Shown in pieces: positions 37,195 to 46,502 of a stretch of DNA of 64,000 nt; within the stretch, counting starts at the first letter, position 1, and every line of letters starts with the position of its first letter. The notes under the pieces are model-generated. The model had not been told where the DNA came from. It ran no database searches and saw only the letters and a list, made by a program, of their open reading frames with translations. Origin of the DNA: Lacticaseibacillus pabuli. GTDB lineage: Bacteria; Bacillota; Bacilli; Lactobacillales; Lactobacillaceae. A program made the position numbers and the translations under genes. Location of the stretch: positions 1,798,001 through 1,862,000 of the forward strand of contig NZ_CP117884.1 in the NCBI RefSeq assembly GCF_028736235.1, given 5' to 3'.

Positions 37195-37920
37195 TTACTT
37201 CTCCTTGTCATCGTCGTGATGATCATCATCTGTTGGTTTCGTCTGGCCATCCTGCTCGGGGTGCTGCCGGTACTGCATCCCCTTCATGGTTGGCAAATCC
37301 TGACCTTTACCATATGAAAACAGCTGTTGTGCTTCTTGAATTTCTTCGCGGATTTCAGACATTTCCTTATCCAATTGGAAGGACGCCTCGGCCGCACGAC
37401 GCAGCCGTGCCTTCAAATCATCAGGGAACACACCTTGATACTTGTAGTTCAAAGAGTGCTCAATGGTTGCCCAGAAATTCATCGACATCGTGCGAATTTG
37501 GATTTCGGCCAGAATCTTCTTCTCACCGTCAACCAGCTGGACCGGGTACTCGATAACAACGTGGTAGGAGCGGTAACCTGACGATTTAACGTTCGTGACG
37601 TAATCGCGTTCCTCGACAACCTTCATATCCGTCCGCTGGTGCAAAAGATCCACCACTTCGTAGATGTCCTCAACAAACTGGCACATAATCCGCAAGCCAG
37701 CGATATCCTGCATGTCGGTCTCCAGAACATCATCGGCAATATAACGCCGCGCCTGTTTTTCGATAATGGAATCCACTGACTTCACGCGCGCAGTCACAAA
37801 CTCAATCGGTGAGTGCTTGCTGGCCTGTTGGTATTGTTTCCGCATGCCACGAAACTTAATTTTAAGTTCGGCGACCGCCTGTTGATAAGGCGTTAAAAAG
37901 ACATCCCAATTTTGTACCAT
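37195..37920 (-). CDS. relQ: Small alarmone synthetase RelQ (GTP pyrophosphokinase)
   Basis: A 241-residue (p)ppGpp synthetase without hydrolase domain. I chose ATG 37920 with GGAGG just upstream (MVQNWDVFLTPYQQ). Seen: synthetase core with SPIEFVTARVKS, DIAGLRIMCQF (ATP/GTP site), NVKSSGYRSYHVVIEY and EIQIRTMSMNFWATIEH. The tail (DDDHHDDDKEK at the very end) is strongly acidic and longer than in Bacillus RelQ; its role is unknown. Head of relQ-nadK-rluD. Confidence 0.95.
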   Translation of the reverse strand: MVQNWDVFLTPYQQAVAELKIKFRGMRKQYQQASKHSPIEFVTARVKSVDSIIEKQARRYIADDVLETDMQDIAGLRIMCQFVEDIYEVVDLLHQRTDMKVVEERDYVTNVKSSGYRSYHVVIEYPVQLVDGEKKILAEIQIRTMSMNFWATIEHSLNYKYQGVFPDDLKARLRRAAEASFQLDKEMSEIREEIQEAQQLFSYGKGQDLPTMKGMQYRQHPEQDGQTKPTDDDHHDDDKEK

Positions 37921-37966
37921 TGCCAGTCCTCCAATTCGTACCATCGTTCATACATAGTTACGTTTA

Positions 37967-37975
37967 ATTATAGCA
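37967..37975 (-). promoter_or_regulatory. Extended -10 promoter of relQ-nadK-rluD
   Basis: TGC-TATAAT on the minus strand; the best -35-like hexamer TTGCGA lies 19 bases up from TATAAT. The divergent CYTH gene starts about 90 bases away. Confidence 0.5.
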
Positions 37976-38066
37976 AATATCTCAGGGCACGTCGCAACCA
38001 GCGGACGGATTCGGTACTTTGGTCAGAAACAGCTATACTGAGTGCAAAGAAACGGGAGGTCATCAC

Positions 38067-38660
38067 ATGAGCATTGAAACCGAACGAGAACTAAAATCCC
38101 TCATCACGCAGACGCAAGCGCAGCAAATCAGCCAGGCCTATCCCTTTGCCGCACCCTTTGAGCAAACCAACGTCTACTTTGATACCGTCGACAACGCCGT
38201 ACGTGAGGCTGGTGCCGCCCTGCGCATTCGTCGGTTCAGCACCTATGCCGAGCTCACACTCAAGTTGCGTCAAATAAAGGAAAAAGCCCGCACCATTACC
38301 GAGTTCACTGACCGTTTGGATACGCGCGTGGCGGACGAGCTAATCAAAGCAGACCGACTTCCAGAAACCGGGACTGTTGCGGATGAGCTCACAAAACTGG
38401 GAGTGGCACGTCTGGAATTACGCAAATTTGCCCAGATGACGACCCGCCGGCGCGAGTGCGAACTACCAGGATGCAAACTGGTCCTCGACGACAATTATTA
38501 CATGGATGGTAGCCGCGACTGGGAGGCCGAAATCGAGTACACAGAAGCCGGTGCCGCGACAGAACTCATGACGGCCCTGTCCACAGAGTTCCACATCGAA
38601 GGGCGCCGCGGTAGTAACAAGATAGCTCGTGCCACCGCGCACATGCCGCATCAGGATTAA
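38067..38660 (+). CDS. CYTH-domain protein (YjbK-like)
   Basis: A 197-residue protein. ATG 38067 with GGGAGG upstream. Seen: the ExExK signature ERELK at residues 6-10 and alternating charged strands (RRFSTYAELTLKLRQ), the tunnel fold that binds polyphosphate or triphosphate ligands. The neighbour relQ is divergent, as in Bacillus. Likely a triphosphatase or a polyphosphate-binding protein; activity is not proven. Confidence 0.87.
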   Translation: MSIETERELKSLITQTQAQQISQAYPFAAPFEQTNVYFDTVDNAVREAGAALRIRRFSTYAELTLKLRQIKEKARTITEFTDRLDTRVADELIKADRLPETGTVADELTKLGVARLELRKFAQMTTRRRECELPGCKLVLDDNYYMDGSRDWEAEIEYTEAGAATELMTALSTEFHIEGRRGSNKIARATAHMPHQD

Positions 38661-39712
38661 AGCTGTTGCAACTTCTGATCAATATCGCTGTACCATTCAG
38701 GCTGACGCAACCAACGCCAGCCTGTTTTTGTGGCCCGCAAATAGCCCTGCTGCACTAAGAGCACTGGAAACTCGTTCGCGAACTGACCCCCGTATACCCG
38801 ACCGGACACCAAGGGGAGTTGCAGCGGGTCGACGTGGTCCCGCCAAAATGCCTGGTTGGTGGCTCTCGTCACCGGCTTTCCAGCGAACGTGATCAACCAC
38901 ACGACGCGCAGCAAATCGACCGGTAAGTCAAAGCCGGGTCGAACCTGTAAGTTCATGTGCACCACCCACGGACACCCGGCGAGATTATAGCCGTGCGCGT
39001 AACAATAGTTTTGCACCTGACGTACTTTGCCCTGGCGCTCGAGTCGCACGCGGCGCGCCAGTTTTTCACCGCGACGCCGCATTGATTGCGCCCCACCGCA
39101 ATCCACAGGCTCACTAGCAACCGGCCAGATGACCGTTCGGCGCCAGCGGGTCAAAGTCACGGCAGTATCAACAATCAATTTCTGATGCGGGACGTCGCAA
39201 TACTGCAAGTGGAGGCCATCGTCATGCAACGTCGCAAACTTCATCCGTTCGCCCGCTAAAGTGTTGTTGAGATAGCGGCTACCCAGAAACCACTGAACGT
39301 CAAAGCCAAGTTGTTGGTACCCCGCCGTCCGTTCAGCGATTCGGCGCTGACTGAGCGGGCTGCATTGGAATTCGAGTGCTACCCGCCGATTACCTTGCAT
39401 CAGCAGTACGTCAATGCGCTGACTGCCGTCCCCGACGACGACTTCCAGCTCAGTGTGCCACCCCGCACATTCACCGACCCGTTGCAGGAGCAATTTGCCC
39501 GCCATATGTTCCGCACTCTCGCCCCCACTAGCGACGCATTCGCTTTGCGCCCGGTGTGCAAAGTGAGCCGGCACCTGCCTGCCATTACGAATTCGCAGGG
39601 GTTCCTGGCACAGCGGACAATACACCTTCAGCCGCTGTGCCTGCATTTGCGCGGCCTGGGCGTGACTCAACACCTGGACCCGCTCCCCGGCCGCATTTAA
39701 CGCCACAAACAT
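38657..39712 (-). CDS. coiA: Competence protein CoiA
   Basis: A 351-residue protein needed for recombination of incoming DNA. Seen: N-terminal zinc-knuckle CPLCQEPLRIRNGR, HFAH, and a nuclease-like core with LLQGN.. as VLLMQGNRRVALEFQCSPLS (about 110-130). ATG 39712 was chosen with GAGGTG 8 bases upstream; ATG 39718 is close. The start is only some 13 bases after the terminator of the DUF711 gene. Convergent with the CYTH gene; they overlap by 4 bp at their 3' ends. Confidence 0.9.
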   Translation of the reverse strand: MFVALNAAGERVQVLSHAQAAQMQAQRLKVYCPLCQEPLRIRNGRQVPAHFAHRAQSECVASGGESAEHMAGKLLLQRVGECAGWHTELEVVVGDGSQRIDVLLMQGNRRVALEFQCSPLSQRRIAERTAGYQQLGFDVQWFLGSRYLNNTLAGERMKFATLHDDGLHLQYCDVPHQKLIVDTAVTLTRWRRTVIWPVASEPVDCGGAQSMRRRGEKLARRVRLERQGKVRQVQNYCYAHGYNLAGCPWVVHMNLQVRPGFDLPVDLLRVVWLITFAGKPVTRATNQAFWRDHVDPLQLPLVSGRVYGGQFANEFPVLLVQQGYLRATKTGWRWLRQPEWYSDIDQKLQQL

Positions 39713-39724
39713 CTTCATCACCTC

Positions 39725-39763
39725 AAAAAGGAGACTCCGCAATTGAGCGGCGTCTCCTTCTTA
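39725..39763 (-). terminator. Intrinsic terminator after the DUF711/ACT operon
   Basis: AAGGAGACGCCGC pairs with GCGGAGTCTCCTT (one G-T) around TCAATT, with T5 after it on the minus strand. coiA begins just downstream. Confidence 0.88.
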
Positions 39764-39775
39764 ACGGTCTGCAAT

Positions 39776-41119
39776 TTAATTTTTAAATGAGTGAATCGGT
39801 GCTGGAATCCGGCCACCGCGCGCGATGAACTGGCTGGCGTCCCCGTCATTCACCTTCATGATCGGGGCGCGACCAAAGAGCCCGCCGAACTCGACAAACT
39901 CCCCCACGTCCTTACCGGGTACGGGAATCACGCGGACCGCGGTTGTCTTATTGTTAATCATGCCCAGTGCTGCTTCGTCGGCAATCATGCCACTGATGGT
40001 CGTTGCTGGCGTCTTACCAGGAATGGCGACCATGTCCAAACCAACTGAGCAAACTGCCGTCATCGCTTCCAGTTTCTCCAGGCCAATGTGACCCGCGGCG
40101 ACGGCCTCGATCATGTTGGCGTCCTCACTCACCGGAATGAAGGCACCAGACAACCCGCCGACCCGCTCGGCCGCCATGATGCCGCCCTTCTTGACCGCAT
40201 CATTGAGTAGCGCAAGCGCAGCGGTCGTCCCATATGTGCCGACGTGGCTCAGACCCATCGTTTCCAGAATCTGCGCAACGGAATCGCCAACTGCAGGCGT
40301 TGGGGCTAACGAGAGGTCGACGATGTTAAACGGAACACCCAAGCGCTCAGCTGCGATTTTACCCACCAGCTGGCCCATCCGTGACACCTTAAATGCCGTC
40401 TTTTTGATGGTTTCGCACACCTGTTCAAATGGCGCATCAGGAATCGCAGCCAGCGCGCGCTGGACAACCCCAGGGCCGGACACCCCGGTACTAATGGCAC
40501 AGTCGCCCTCGGAAACACCCCAGAACGCACCCGCCATGAAGGGATTATCCTCGACCGCGTTGCAAAAGACGACTAATTTCATCGCGTTTTGTGGCGTTGG
40601 GTCGGCCACTTGTTTGACAATTTCGCCCATCAACTTCACGGCGTCCATGTTCATCCCGGACTTGGTACTGCCAATGTTGACGGAACCACACACGCGCTCC
40701 GTGGCGGCGAACGCGGCGGGCATGCTGCGCATCAGGGCCTCGTCTGCGGCAGTCATCCCGTTTTGAACGAGTGCGGTGTAACCCCCAATGAGGTCAATGT
40801 TGCAGTCCTTAGCAGCACGATCCATCGCCTGGGCAATCTGCACAAAATCAAAATCAGGTGCGCCACCCGCCAGCAATGCGACCGGCGTCACCGCGACCCG
40901 TTTGTTCACAATGGGCAACCCAAACTCAGTCTCAATCTGTTCGGCAACGGGCACGAGTTGACGCGCCTTAGCCGTGATCTTCGCATAGACCGCATCAGCC
41001 GTAGCCGCAACATCCCCGCGCACACAGTCGAGCAGTGAAATGCCCATGGTAATCGTCCGAATATCCAAATTTTCCTCGCGAATCATCGCGATGGTTTCAT
41101 TAATTTGCTTACTGTCCAT
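39776..41119 (-). CDS. PFL family protein (DUF711/UPF0210)
   Basis: A 447-residue conserved protein. Seen: a conserved opening [78 protein letters not shown], and [18 protein letters not shown]. It resembles glycyl-radical enzymes in structure but has no recognised activity. It is always paired with the ACT-domain gene just upstream (9 bp). Function unknown; a small-molecule-regulated role is inferred from the partner. Confidence 0.85.
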   Translation of the reverse strand: MDSKQINETIAMIREENLDIRTITMGISLLDCVRGDVAATADAVYAKITAKARQLVPVAEQIETEFGLPIVNKRVAVTPVALLAGGAPDFDFVQIAQAMDRAAKDCNIDLIGGYTALVQNGMTAADEALMRSMPAAFAATERVCGSVNIGSTKSGMNMDAVKLMGEIVKQVADPTPQNAMKLVVFCNAVEDNPFMAGAFWGVSEGDCAISTGVSGPGVVQRALAAIPDAPFEQVCETIKKTAFKVSRMGQLVGKIAAERLGVPFNIVDLSLAPTPAVGDSVAQILETMGLSHVGTYGTTAALALLNDAVKKGGIMAAERVGGLSGAFIPVSEDANMIEAVAAGHIGLEKLEAMTAVCSVGLDMVAIPGKTPATTISGMIADEAALGMINNKTTAVRVIPVPGKDVGEFVEFGGLFGRAPIMKVNDGDASQFIARGGRIPAPIHSFKN

Positions 41120-41128
41120 GCTTCACCC

Positions 41129-41395
41129 CTACAGTTTGTGCATCGCGTCAAACAGTTCTTGGCGCTGCATCTGGACGGTCATCCCCAGCTGCTTGGCAAC
41201 AGCCTGCAGATTGTCACGCGTCTGCCGAAAATCGGCGTTTTCTGGTAACTTGGCAGAAATCATCATGGTGAAGTTACCCTTGAAAATGCTCTGGGTAATC
41301 TCCAAAATGTTAACCTGCTCCTTTGCCAATGCGGTCGCGATGGCCGCAACAATGCCGACCCGATCCTCTCCGAATACCGAAACGATTACTTGCAT
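41129..41395 (-). CDS. ACT-domain protein, UPF0237 type
   Basis: An 88-residue protein that is almost only one ACT domain. ATG 41395 (MQVIVSVFGEDRVGI) with GGGAGG upstream. ACT domains bind amino acids or similar small ligands; this type resembles GcvR. It is the first gene of a two-gene operon with the DUF711 protein. A ligand-sensing role is inferred. Confidence 0.88.
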   Translation of the reverse strand: MQVIVSVFGEDRVGIVAAIATALAKEQVNILEITQSIFKGNFTMMISAKLPENADFRQTRDNLQAVAKQLGMTVQMQRQELFDAMHKL

Positions 41396-41531
41396 GTGCC
41401 GAACCTCCCGTTTTTGCCAATTATACCAGACGCACCAGCAGCCTGACGTCGCCACGTAAAATGACTACTGTTATGGGTAGCTTTCCACTATAATGAGGGC
41501 GTCAATACAATAGCAAAGGATGGTGCAGATC

Positions 41532-42653
41532 ATGGACTTAAACTGGACGCCCCAACAGAATATGCTACTGCGGATGGTTGGCGAATTTACTGATAATGAA
41601 ATCGCCCCATACGACATGCAGATCGACCGTGATGGTAAGTACCCTGCTGGCCTATTTCAAAAATTAGTCGATACCGGCTTTCTAGGTCTCATGCTACCGA
41701 AGGAATACGGCGGGGCCGCGTTTGACCCCGAGATCACCGCCGAGGTCATTCGGCGCATGGCGGTTGGCAACGCCAGTGCGGCCGTGACGCTGGAGGGTCA
41801 TTACAAGACGCTTGACCAAATCATCAAGTTTGGCACCCAGCGCTTGAAGGATGACTACCTGCCAACCGCCACCAAACGCATCTTTGCCTTCTCAATGACC
41901 GAATCCACGGGTGGCTCCAATCCCCTCGGCATCCAGACCACCGCGAAACGTAGCGGCAACGGCTGGATCCTGAACGGAAACAAAATCATGATTACTAATG
42001 GCGGTCTCGCTGAAGTGTACTGTGTGCTCGTGAAGACCGCCCCCGAAGAGCTGTCGGTCTTCGTCGTCGACAAAGACATGCCTGGATTCTCATTTGGCAA
42101 GCAGGAGGACTTTATCGGTTTACGCGGTGTCCCAGTCGGCGAAATCGTCTTGAGCGACGTGCACGTTGACAATGACCATCTGCTCGGCAAGGTCGGTGAT
42201 GGCCCCATGCTTGGGGACTCTGCCCATGATGATGCCCGCATTCTGATGGGCGCCGCCCTCACCGGTATCATGGAACATGCCCTGCAGGTAGCCACGGATT
42301 ATGCCAAGGAACGTAAGGCCCTCTCGACGCCAATCGGTCAGTTGCAAAGTATTCAGCGCAAGCTCGCCGATATCACAATGGGTAAAGAAACCACGAAACT
42401 GCTGTACCAACGTGCGGCGGCACTGAAACTAGCAGGTCGGCCTTATTCTGAAGAGGCAACGATGACCAAAGCATACGGTTCCCGGACGGCAGTTGCCGCT
42501 TGCGACGACGCACTCCAGGTACTGGCAGGCTACGGTTATAGCCGTGAATACCCGCTGGCACACCTGATGATGGATGCGCGCGCCATGGAGATTGCGGAAG
42601 GAACCGTCGAGAAGATGCGTGGTCAGATTGCGACTGCCGAGCTGGCAAAATAG
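41532..42653 (+). CDS. Acyl-CoA dehydrogenase
   Basis: A 373-residue flavoenzyme. I chose ATG 41532 (MDLNWTPQQNML), the family opening; ATG at 41520 is four codons earlier and has AAAGG too close. Seen: FAFSMTESTGGSNP (FAD/acyl site), GLRGVPVGEIVL, RILMGAALTGIMEH, and the C-terminal catalytic Glu in EIAEGTVEKM. GYGYSREYPL before it is the conserved nucleotide-binding part. First gene of an operon with etfB and etfA. The substrate is unknown, and no other beta-oxidation gene is in the window. Confidence 0.88.
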   Translation: MDLNWTPQQNMLLRMVGEFTDNEIAPYDMQIDRDGKYPAGLFQKLVDTGFLGLMLPKEYGGAAFDPEITAEVIRRMAVGNASAAVTLEGHYKTLDQIIKFGTQRLKDDYLPTATKRIFAFSMTESTGGSNPLGIQTTAKRSGNGWILNGNKIMITNGGLAEVYCVLVKTAPEELSVFVVDKDMPGFSFGKQEDFIGLRGVPVGEIVLSDVHVDNDHLLGKVGDGPMLGDSAHDDARILMGAALTGIMEHALQVATDYAKERKALSTPIGQLQSIQRKLADITMGKETTKLLYQRAAALKLAGRPYSEEATMTKAYGSRTAVAACDDALQVLAGYGYSREYPLAHLMMDARAMEIAEGTVEKMRGQIATAELAK

Positions 42654-42665
42654 GAGGTCATCCAG

Positions 42666-43454
42666 ATGAAAATTGTGGTTTGTATTAAACAAGTTCCAGA
42701 GAGTAACAACGTTAAATTTGACCCCGTAACGCATAACCTGCAACGATCCGCGTCTGCCGGACGGATCAACCCCTTCGACCAAAATGCAATTGAAGCCGCA
42801 CTTCAACTTCGCGACCAGGTTGGCGGTAACGTGAGCGTCTTGACCATGGGGCCGCCCGCTTCGGCTGAAACCTTGCGCGACGGGCTTGCAATGGGTGCCG
42901 ACGACGCCTACCTACTCAGCTCACGCGCTTTCGGTGGCGCTGACACGCTCGCCACCGGTTACACCATCGCGGGTGCGATTCGCAAGATTGGCAAAGTGGA
43001 CCTTGTGCTGTTCGGTCGTCAGGCTGTCGACGCAGATACCGGCCAAGTCGGACCAATTACCGCCGAATTCCTTGATGAGCCGCAAGCGACTTTCGCCAGC
43101 AAGCTAACACTCGCAGACGACAATCACCTGACCGTCCTCCGCGATTTGGACGACCGGCAGGAAACCGTTCGGCTATCGTTACCCGCCGTGGTCTCAGTCC
43201 GCAGTGAGATGAATCATCCCCGCTACGAAACACCCGTGAACATCCAGCGCAGTTTTGAAAAGCCACTGACCACCTGGACGGAGCAAGACCTTAATCTGGA
43301 TTCCAGCCGTTTGGGGTTGGCAGGATCACCAACTGCGGTCACCAAGATTTACGCGCCAGAGCCAACAACCCGTGGTGCAAAGGCACTTACTGGCACGCCG
43401 GCGGAAGTAGTTGATCAGTTACTCGCGATTCTGCAGCGGCAGAACCTGGTTTAG
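42666..43454 (+). CDS. etfB: Electron transfer flavoprotein beta subunit
   Basis: A 262-residue subunit. Seen: opening MKIVVCIKQVPESN, NPFDQNAIEAAL, and LVLFGRQAVDADTGQVGP. The GRQAxDxDTxQVGP block resembles that of EtfB from the anaerobic Bcd-EtfAB complexes, where the flavin bifurcates electrons; this is inference. It starts 12 bp after the dehydrogenase with AGGAGG. Takes electrons from the dehydrogenase's FAD. Confidence 0.93.
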   Translation: MKIVVCIKQVPESNNVKFDPVTHNLQRSASAGRINPFDQNAIEAALQLRDQVGGNVSVLTMGPPASAETLRDGLAMGADDAYLLSSRAFGGADTLATGYTIAGAIRKIGKVDLVLFGRQAVDADTGQVGPITAEFLDEPQATFASKLTLADDNHLTVLRDLDDRQETVRLSLPAVVSVRSEMNHPRYETPVNIQRSFEKPLTTWTEQDLNLDSSRLGLAGSPTAVTKIYAPEPTTRGAKALTGTPAEVVDQLLAILQRQNLV

Positions 43455-43464
43455 GAGGCTTATC

Positions 43465-44436
43465 ATGACAAAACAATCTGCAATTTGGGTCGTCGCTGAG
43501 CGCGGTTTAGGCCGCATCCAGCCCGTGACGTTCCAACTCATTAGCAAGGCCCGTGCCATTGCTGGCGGCCGCCCGGTAGTCTGTGTCTTACTGGAAGGGA
43601 CGAAGGATCACTTTGAGGACGATATTACGCCTTATGGTCCCGACCGAATTATCATCATGGCCGATGACGCCCTGGCCCAGCCATCAGATGAAACCAGTGC
43701 GCTTGCACTGGCGCAAATCGCCCAGACTGAGCAACCGGACAGCGTCCTGTTTGCCGCCACTGCATCCGGCCGTTCTGTTGCGCCGCGCCTACAGGCCAAA
43801 CTACGCACTGGGTTAACCGCCGATTGCCTCGACTTGCGGTATGACGATGACTTGCTTGTTGCTGTGAAGCCTTCCTACGGGGACAACGTCATGTGCGAGA
43901 TTACTTGCCCCGAAACCCGTCCCCAAATGGTATCTGTCCGGCCAAACACTTTCGCCGCGACAGAAGCCCCGGGTATCAAGACAACAATTAGTAAGGTAAG
44001 CTTCAGCGGCAAAATAGACGACCGTGCCGTCATCACCAACGAGCAAATTGCTGTCTCCGCATCGACCGGTGTCAACGGCGCCAGCAAGGTCTTGGCGTTA
44101 GGTCGCGGTGCTGCGAGTGATCAAACCGTGGCACTCGCCCGCAAGATAGCAGCAGCATTAGGTGCCTCAGTTGGGGTCTCACGGCCGTTAACTGACCGAC
44201 CGGACTTCACCGTCGACCAGCAAATCGGCCAATCAGGAAACACGATTAGTCCTGACTTACTGATTAATGTCGGCATCAGTGGTGCCACACAGTATTTGGT
44301 CGGCATTGACCAGAGCAAACTGATTGTATCAGTCAACCGGGAAGCCGACGCACCAATCATGAAGCAAAGTGATTACACCTACGTGGGCGATGCGAACGCA
44401 TTCCTGCAGGCTCTCGCTAAGCGACTAAACCTATAA
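43465..44436 (+). CDS. etfA: Electron transfer flavoprotein alpha subunit
   Basis: A 323-residue subunit. ATG 43465 has GGAGG upstream. Seen: SVAPRLQAKLRTGLTADC (domain I), and the FAD-binding C-terminal part with LGRGAASDQT, GQSGNTISPDLLINVGISGATQYL and the final NREADAPIMKQSDY. It ends the operon before a strong terminator. Together with EtfB it binds one or two FAD. Confidence 0.94.
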   Translation: MTKQSAIWVVAERGLGRIQPVTFQLISKARAIAGGRPVVCVLLEGTKDHFEDDITPYGPDRIIIMADDALAQPSDETSALALAQIAQTEQPDSVLFAATASGRSVAPRLQAKLRTGLTADCLDLRYDDDLLVAVKPSYGDNVMCEITCPETRPQMVSVRPNTFAATEAPGIKTTISKVSFSGKIDDRAVITNEQIAVSASTGVNGASKVLALGRGAASDQTVALARKIAAALGASVGVSRPLTDRPDFTVDQQIGQSGNTISPDLLINVGISGATQYLVGIDQSKLIVSVNREADAPIMKQSDYTYVGDANAFLQALAKRLNL

Positions 44437-44439
44437 CAA

Positions 44440-44477
44440 ACAAAAAGTTCGAGCCTCAGCTCGAACTTTTTGTTTGC
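44440..44477 (+). terminator. Bidirectional terminator between etfA and the MmyB-type regulator
   Basis: AAAAAGTTCGAGC and GCTCGAACTTTTT form a perfect 13-bp stem around CTCA. It overlaps the last codons of the convergent gene. Confidence 0.92.
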
Positions 44478-45292
44478 AGTTTTTGCAACGTAGCTAAAGT
44501 ATCCGGATCGCCCGCATCTTCAAAAACCAAATATTGCTTTGTCGCTGGAACCTGTAGCACATTTTCCACCAAATACAGTTCGCCGTAATCTGGATGGTTG
44601 AACAAAATGTGTTGTGTACTAAACGTGTTGACCGTAAGCGAGTCCCAAGGCGACTGGAATGCCGAATTATCCTTAATCGCCGTAAACACCTCATACAAAG
44701 GCTGCGAGTCCGGTGCCATACTGTAAATCTGCCGAAAAACACCTGTCGCATATGCAGCATAATTTTTCCAAGCAGACAAGGAATGCCGAATGGTATCACT
44801 ATTAAACACTCGCCATACCCAGTTACGCGTAACTTTGGACTGGGATTGGCGAAAGCCAAATAGCGTTTGATAGGTTGGGTTTACCGCTAAAATGGTCAAC
44901 GATTGATCCATGACAAATGCTGGAGATGGTGATTGTGCGTGCATGAGCGCCAATGTGCCACTATCAACAACACTTACGCTTGCTTGTGGAACGGCGATGC
45001 CAAGGAGTTGAAAAGCGTATGCCGTTTCGGAACTGTTCAAGTGCAATGCTTGGCACAAATCACGCAATACTTCTGGCGACGGGGTTGCGCCCACGCGGCC
45101 CTGTTCAATGCGTGTATACCAATCTGTACTAACATTTGCCAGCACGGCAACTTCATCGCGTGTCAGGCCTGGCGTCCGCCGTTTACGCGCGGGTTTGATT
45201 GCAAAGTCAGTCAACTGTGCGTGTGTGCGTTTATACCTAAAAAAATGTCCGAGAACTTGTTCGTTGATAATAATCCCTCCAAGGTGGGACAA
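44456..45292 (-). CDS. XRE-family regulator with MmyB-like ligand-binding domain
   Basis: A 278-residue transcription factor. Seen: HTH (about 40-85, RDEVAVLANVSTDWYTRIEQG) and the MmyB-like ligand domain after residue 105. Fatty-acid binding is reported for MmyB-type domains. The start is unclear: the reading begins at TTG 45292 but its ribosome site is weak, while a strong GGAGGG lies inside, 3-6 bases before ATT/ATC codons that match where homologues begin. The true N-terminus may be at about residue 8. It faces away from the downstream GAPDH gene and may regulate it. Confidence 0.8.
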   Translation of the reverse strand: MSHLGGIIINEQVLGHFFRYKRTHAQLTDFAIKPARKRRTPGLTRDEVAVLANVSTDWYTRIEQGRVGATPSPEVLRDLCQALHLNSSETAYAFQLLGIAVPQASVSVVDSGTLALMHAQSPSPAFVMDQSLTILAVNPTYQTLFGFRQSQSKVTRNWVWRVFNSDTIRHSLSAWKNYAAYATGVFRQIYSMAPDSQPLYEVFTAIKDNSAFQSPWDSLTVNTFSTQHILFNHPDYGELYLVENVLQVPATKQYLVFEDAGDPDTLATLQKLQTKSSS

Positions 45293-45389
45293 GCTATCCT
45301 ACGATAAACTAGCTCTGCCTCAAGATTAGCCTTCAATGCATACTATAACTGTTCAAGAGATTAACACACAACACAAGGAGGATTATCTC

Positions 45390-46418
45390 ATGACAGTTAA
45401 AATTGGTATCAATGGATTCGGGCGGATTGGCCGCCTCGCGTTCCGCCGCATGCTCGAATTGAGCAATCAGAATAGTGATTTGGAGGTGGTTGCGATTAAT
45501 GACCTGACTTCACCCGCCATGCTCGCTCACTTGCTCAAATACGACAGTACTCACGGCACGCTAAATGCAACCGTAACGGCCAGTGAAGATGCCATTACAG
45601 TAAACAACAAAACTTACCACGTTTATGCAGAACAAAATGCAGCGCAAATTCCATGGGTTGCTAATGATGGTGTCGACTTCGTACTCGAATGCACCGGTTT
45701 CTATACCTCCGCGACCAAGGCTCAGGCTCATCTCGACGCTGGCGTGAAGCGCGTCCTAATTTCTGCACCCGCTGGTAACGACGTCAAAACGGTTGTTTTT
45801 CACGTTAACGACAGTATTTTAACACCTGACGATAAAATTATTTCTGCTGGTTCCTGCACGACAAACTGCCTGGCTCCCATGGCTGACGCCTTGAATCGAG
45901 AGTTTGGCGTCGTTGCCGGTACCATGACCACCGTCCATGCCTACACAAGCACGCAGATGCTCCTCGATGGGCCAGTTCGCGGCGGCAATCTACGCGCAGC
46001 CCGCACTGCTGCAGCAAACACAATTCCTCATTCATCTGGGGCAGCAAAGGCAATCGGGCTTGTCCTGCCGGAACTAAATGGCAAACTACAGGGGCACGCT
46101 CAGCGCGTTCCCGTTGCAGATGGCTCGCTGACAGAGCTGGTCACGGTTCTCAAAACCAAAAACCTCACTGCAGACCAGGTGAATAGTCACATCAAGCCTT
46201 ACACCCTAAACAATGACAGTTTTGGTTGGAATGAAGATCAGATTGTCTCCAGCGATATTATTAACACCACCTTTGGCTCTGTCTTTGACCCAACACAAAC
46301 TGAAGTCGTGACCGCTGGCGATACTCAGCTCATTAAAACCGTTGCATGGTACGACAACGAATATGGGTTTACTTGCCAAATGATTCGCACCCTTGAGAAG
46401 TTGGCCCAGCTTAACTAA
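45390..46418 (+). CDS. gap: Glyceraldehyde-3-phosphate dehydrogenase
   Basis: A 342-residue enzyme. ATG 45390 ([15 protein letters not shown]) has AAGGAGG upstream. Seen: NAD site GFGRIG, catalytic Cys in [12 protein letters not shown], His in HAYTSTQ, and the phosphate block [22 protein letters not shown] (given only as [12 protein letters not shown]). It stands alone, away from pgk-tpi, so it is probably a second paralogue. The base composition around 44.4-46.4 kb looks somewhat more AT-rich than its neighbours. Confidence 0.93.
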   Translation: MTVKIGINGFGRIGRLAFRRMLELSNQNSDLEVVAINDLTSPAMLAHLLKYDSTHGTLNATVTASEDAITVNNKTYHVYAEQNAAQIPWVANDGVDFVLECTGFYTSATKAQAHLDAGVKRVLISAPAGNDVKTVVFHVNDSILTPDDKIISAGSCTTNCLAPMADALNREFGVVAGTMTTVHAYTSTQMLLDGPVRGGNLRAARTAAANTIPHSSGAAKAIGLVLPELNGKLQGHAQRVPVADGSLTELVTVLKTKNLTADQVNSHIKPYTLNNDSFGWNEDQIVSSDIINTTFGSVFDPTQTEVVTAGDTQLIKTVAWYDNEYGFTCQMIRTLEKLAQLN

Positions 46419-46438
46419 AGCACATTAACAGTCATGCA

Positions 46439-46484
46439 CAAAAGGAGCGCCAAGCCCGCAATCGCGAGTTTGACGCCCCTTTTA
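46439..46484 (+). terminator. Bidirectional terminator between gap and the DUF3800-like gene
   Basis: AAAGGAGCGCCAA pairs with TTTGACGCCCCTTT (G-T pairs allowed) with an inner CGC/GCG stem. T/A runs on both sides. Confidence 0.78.
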
Positions 46485-46502
46485 GTTTTCTAATTAATTG
46501 GC

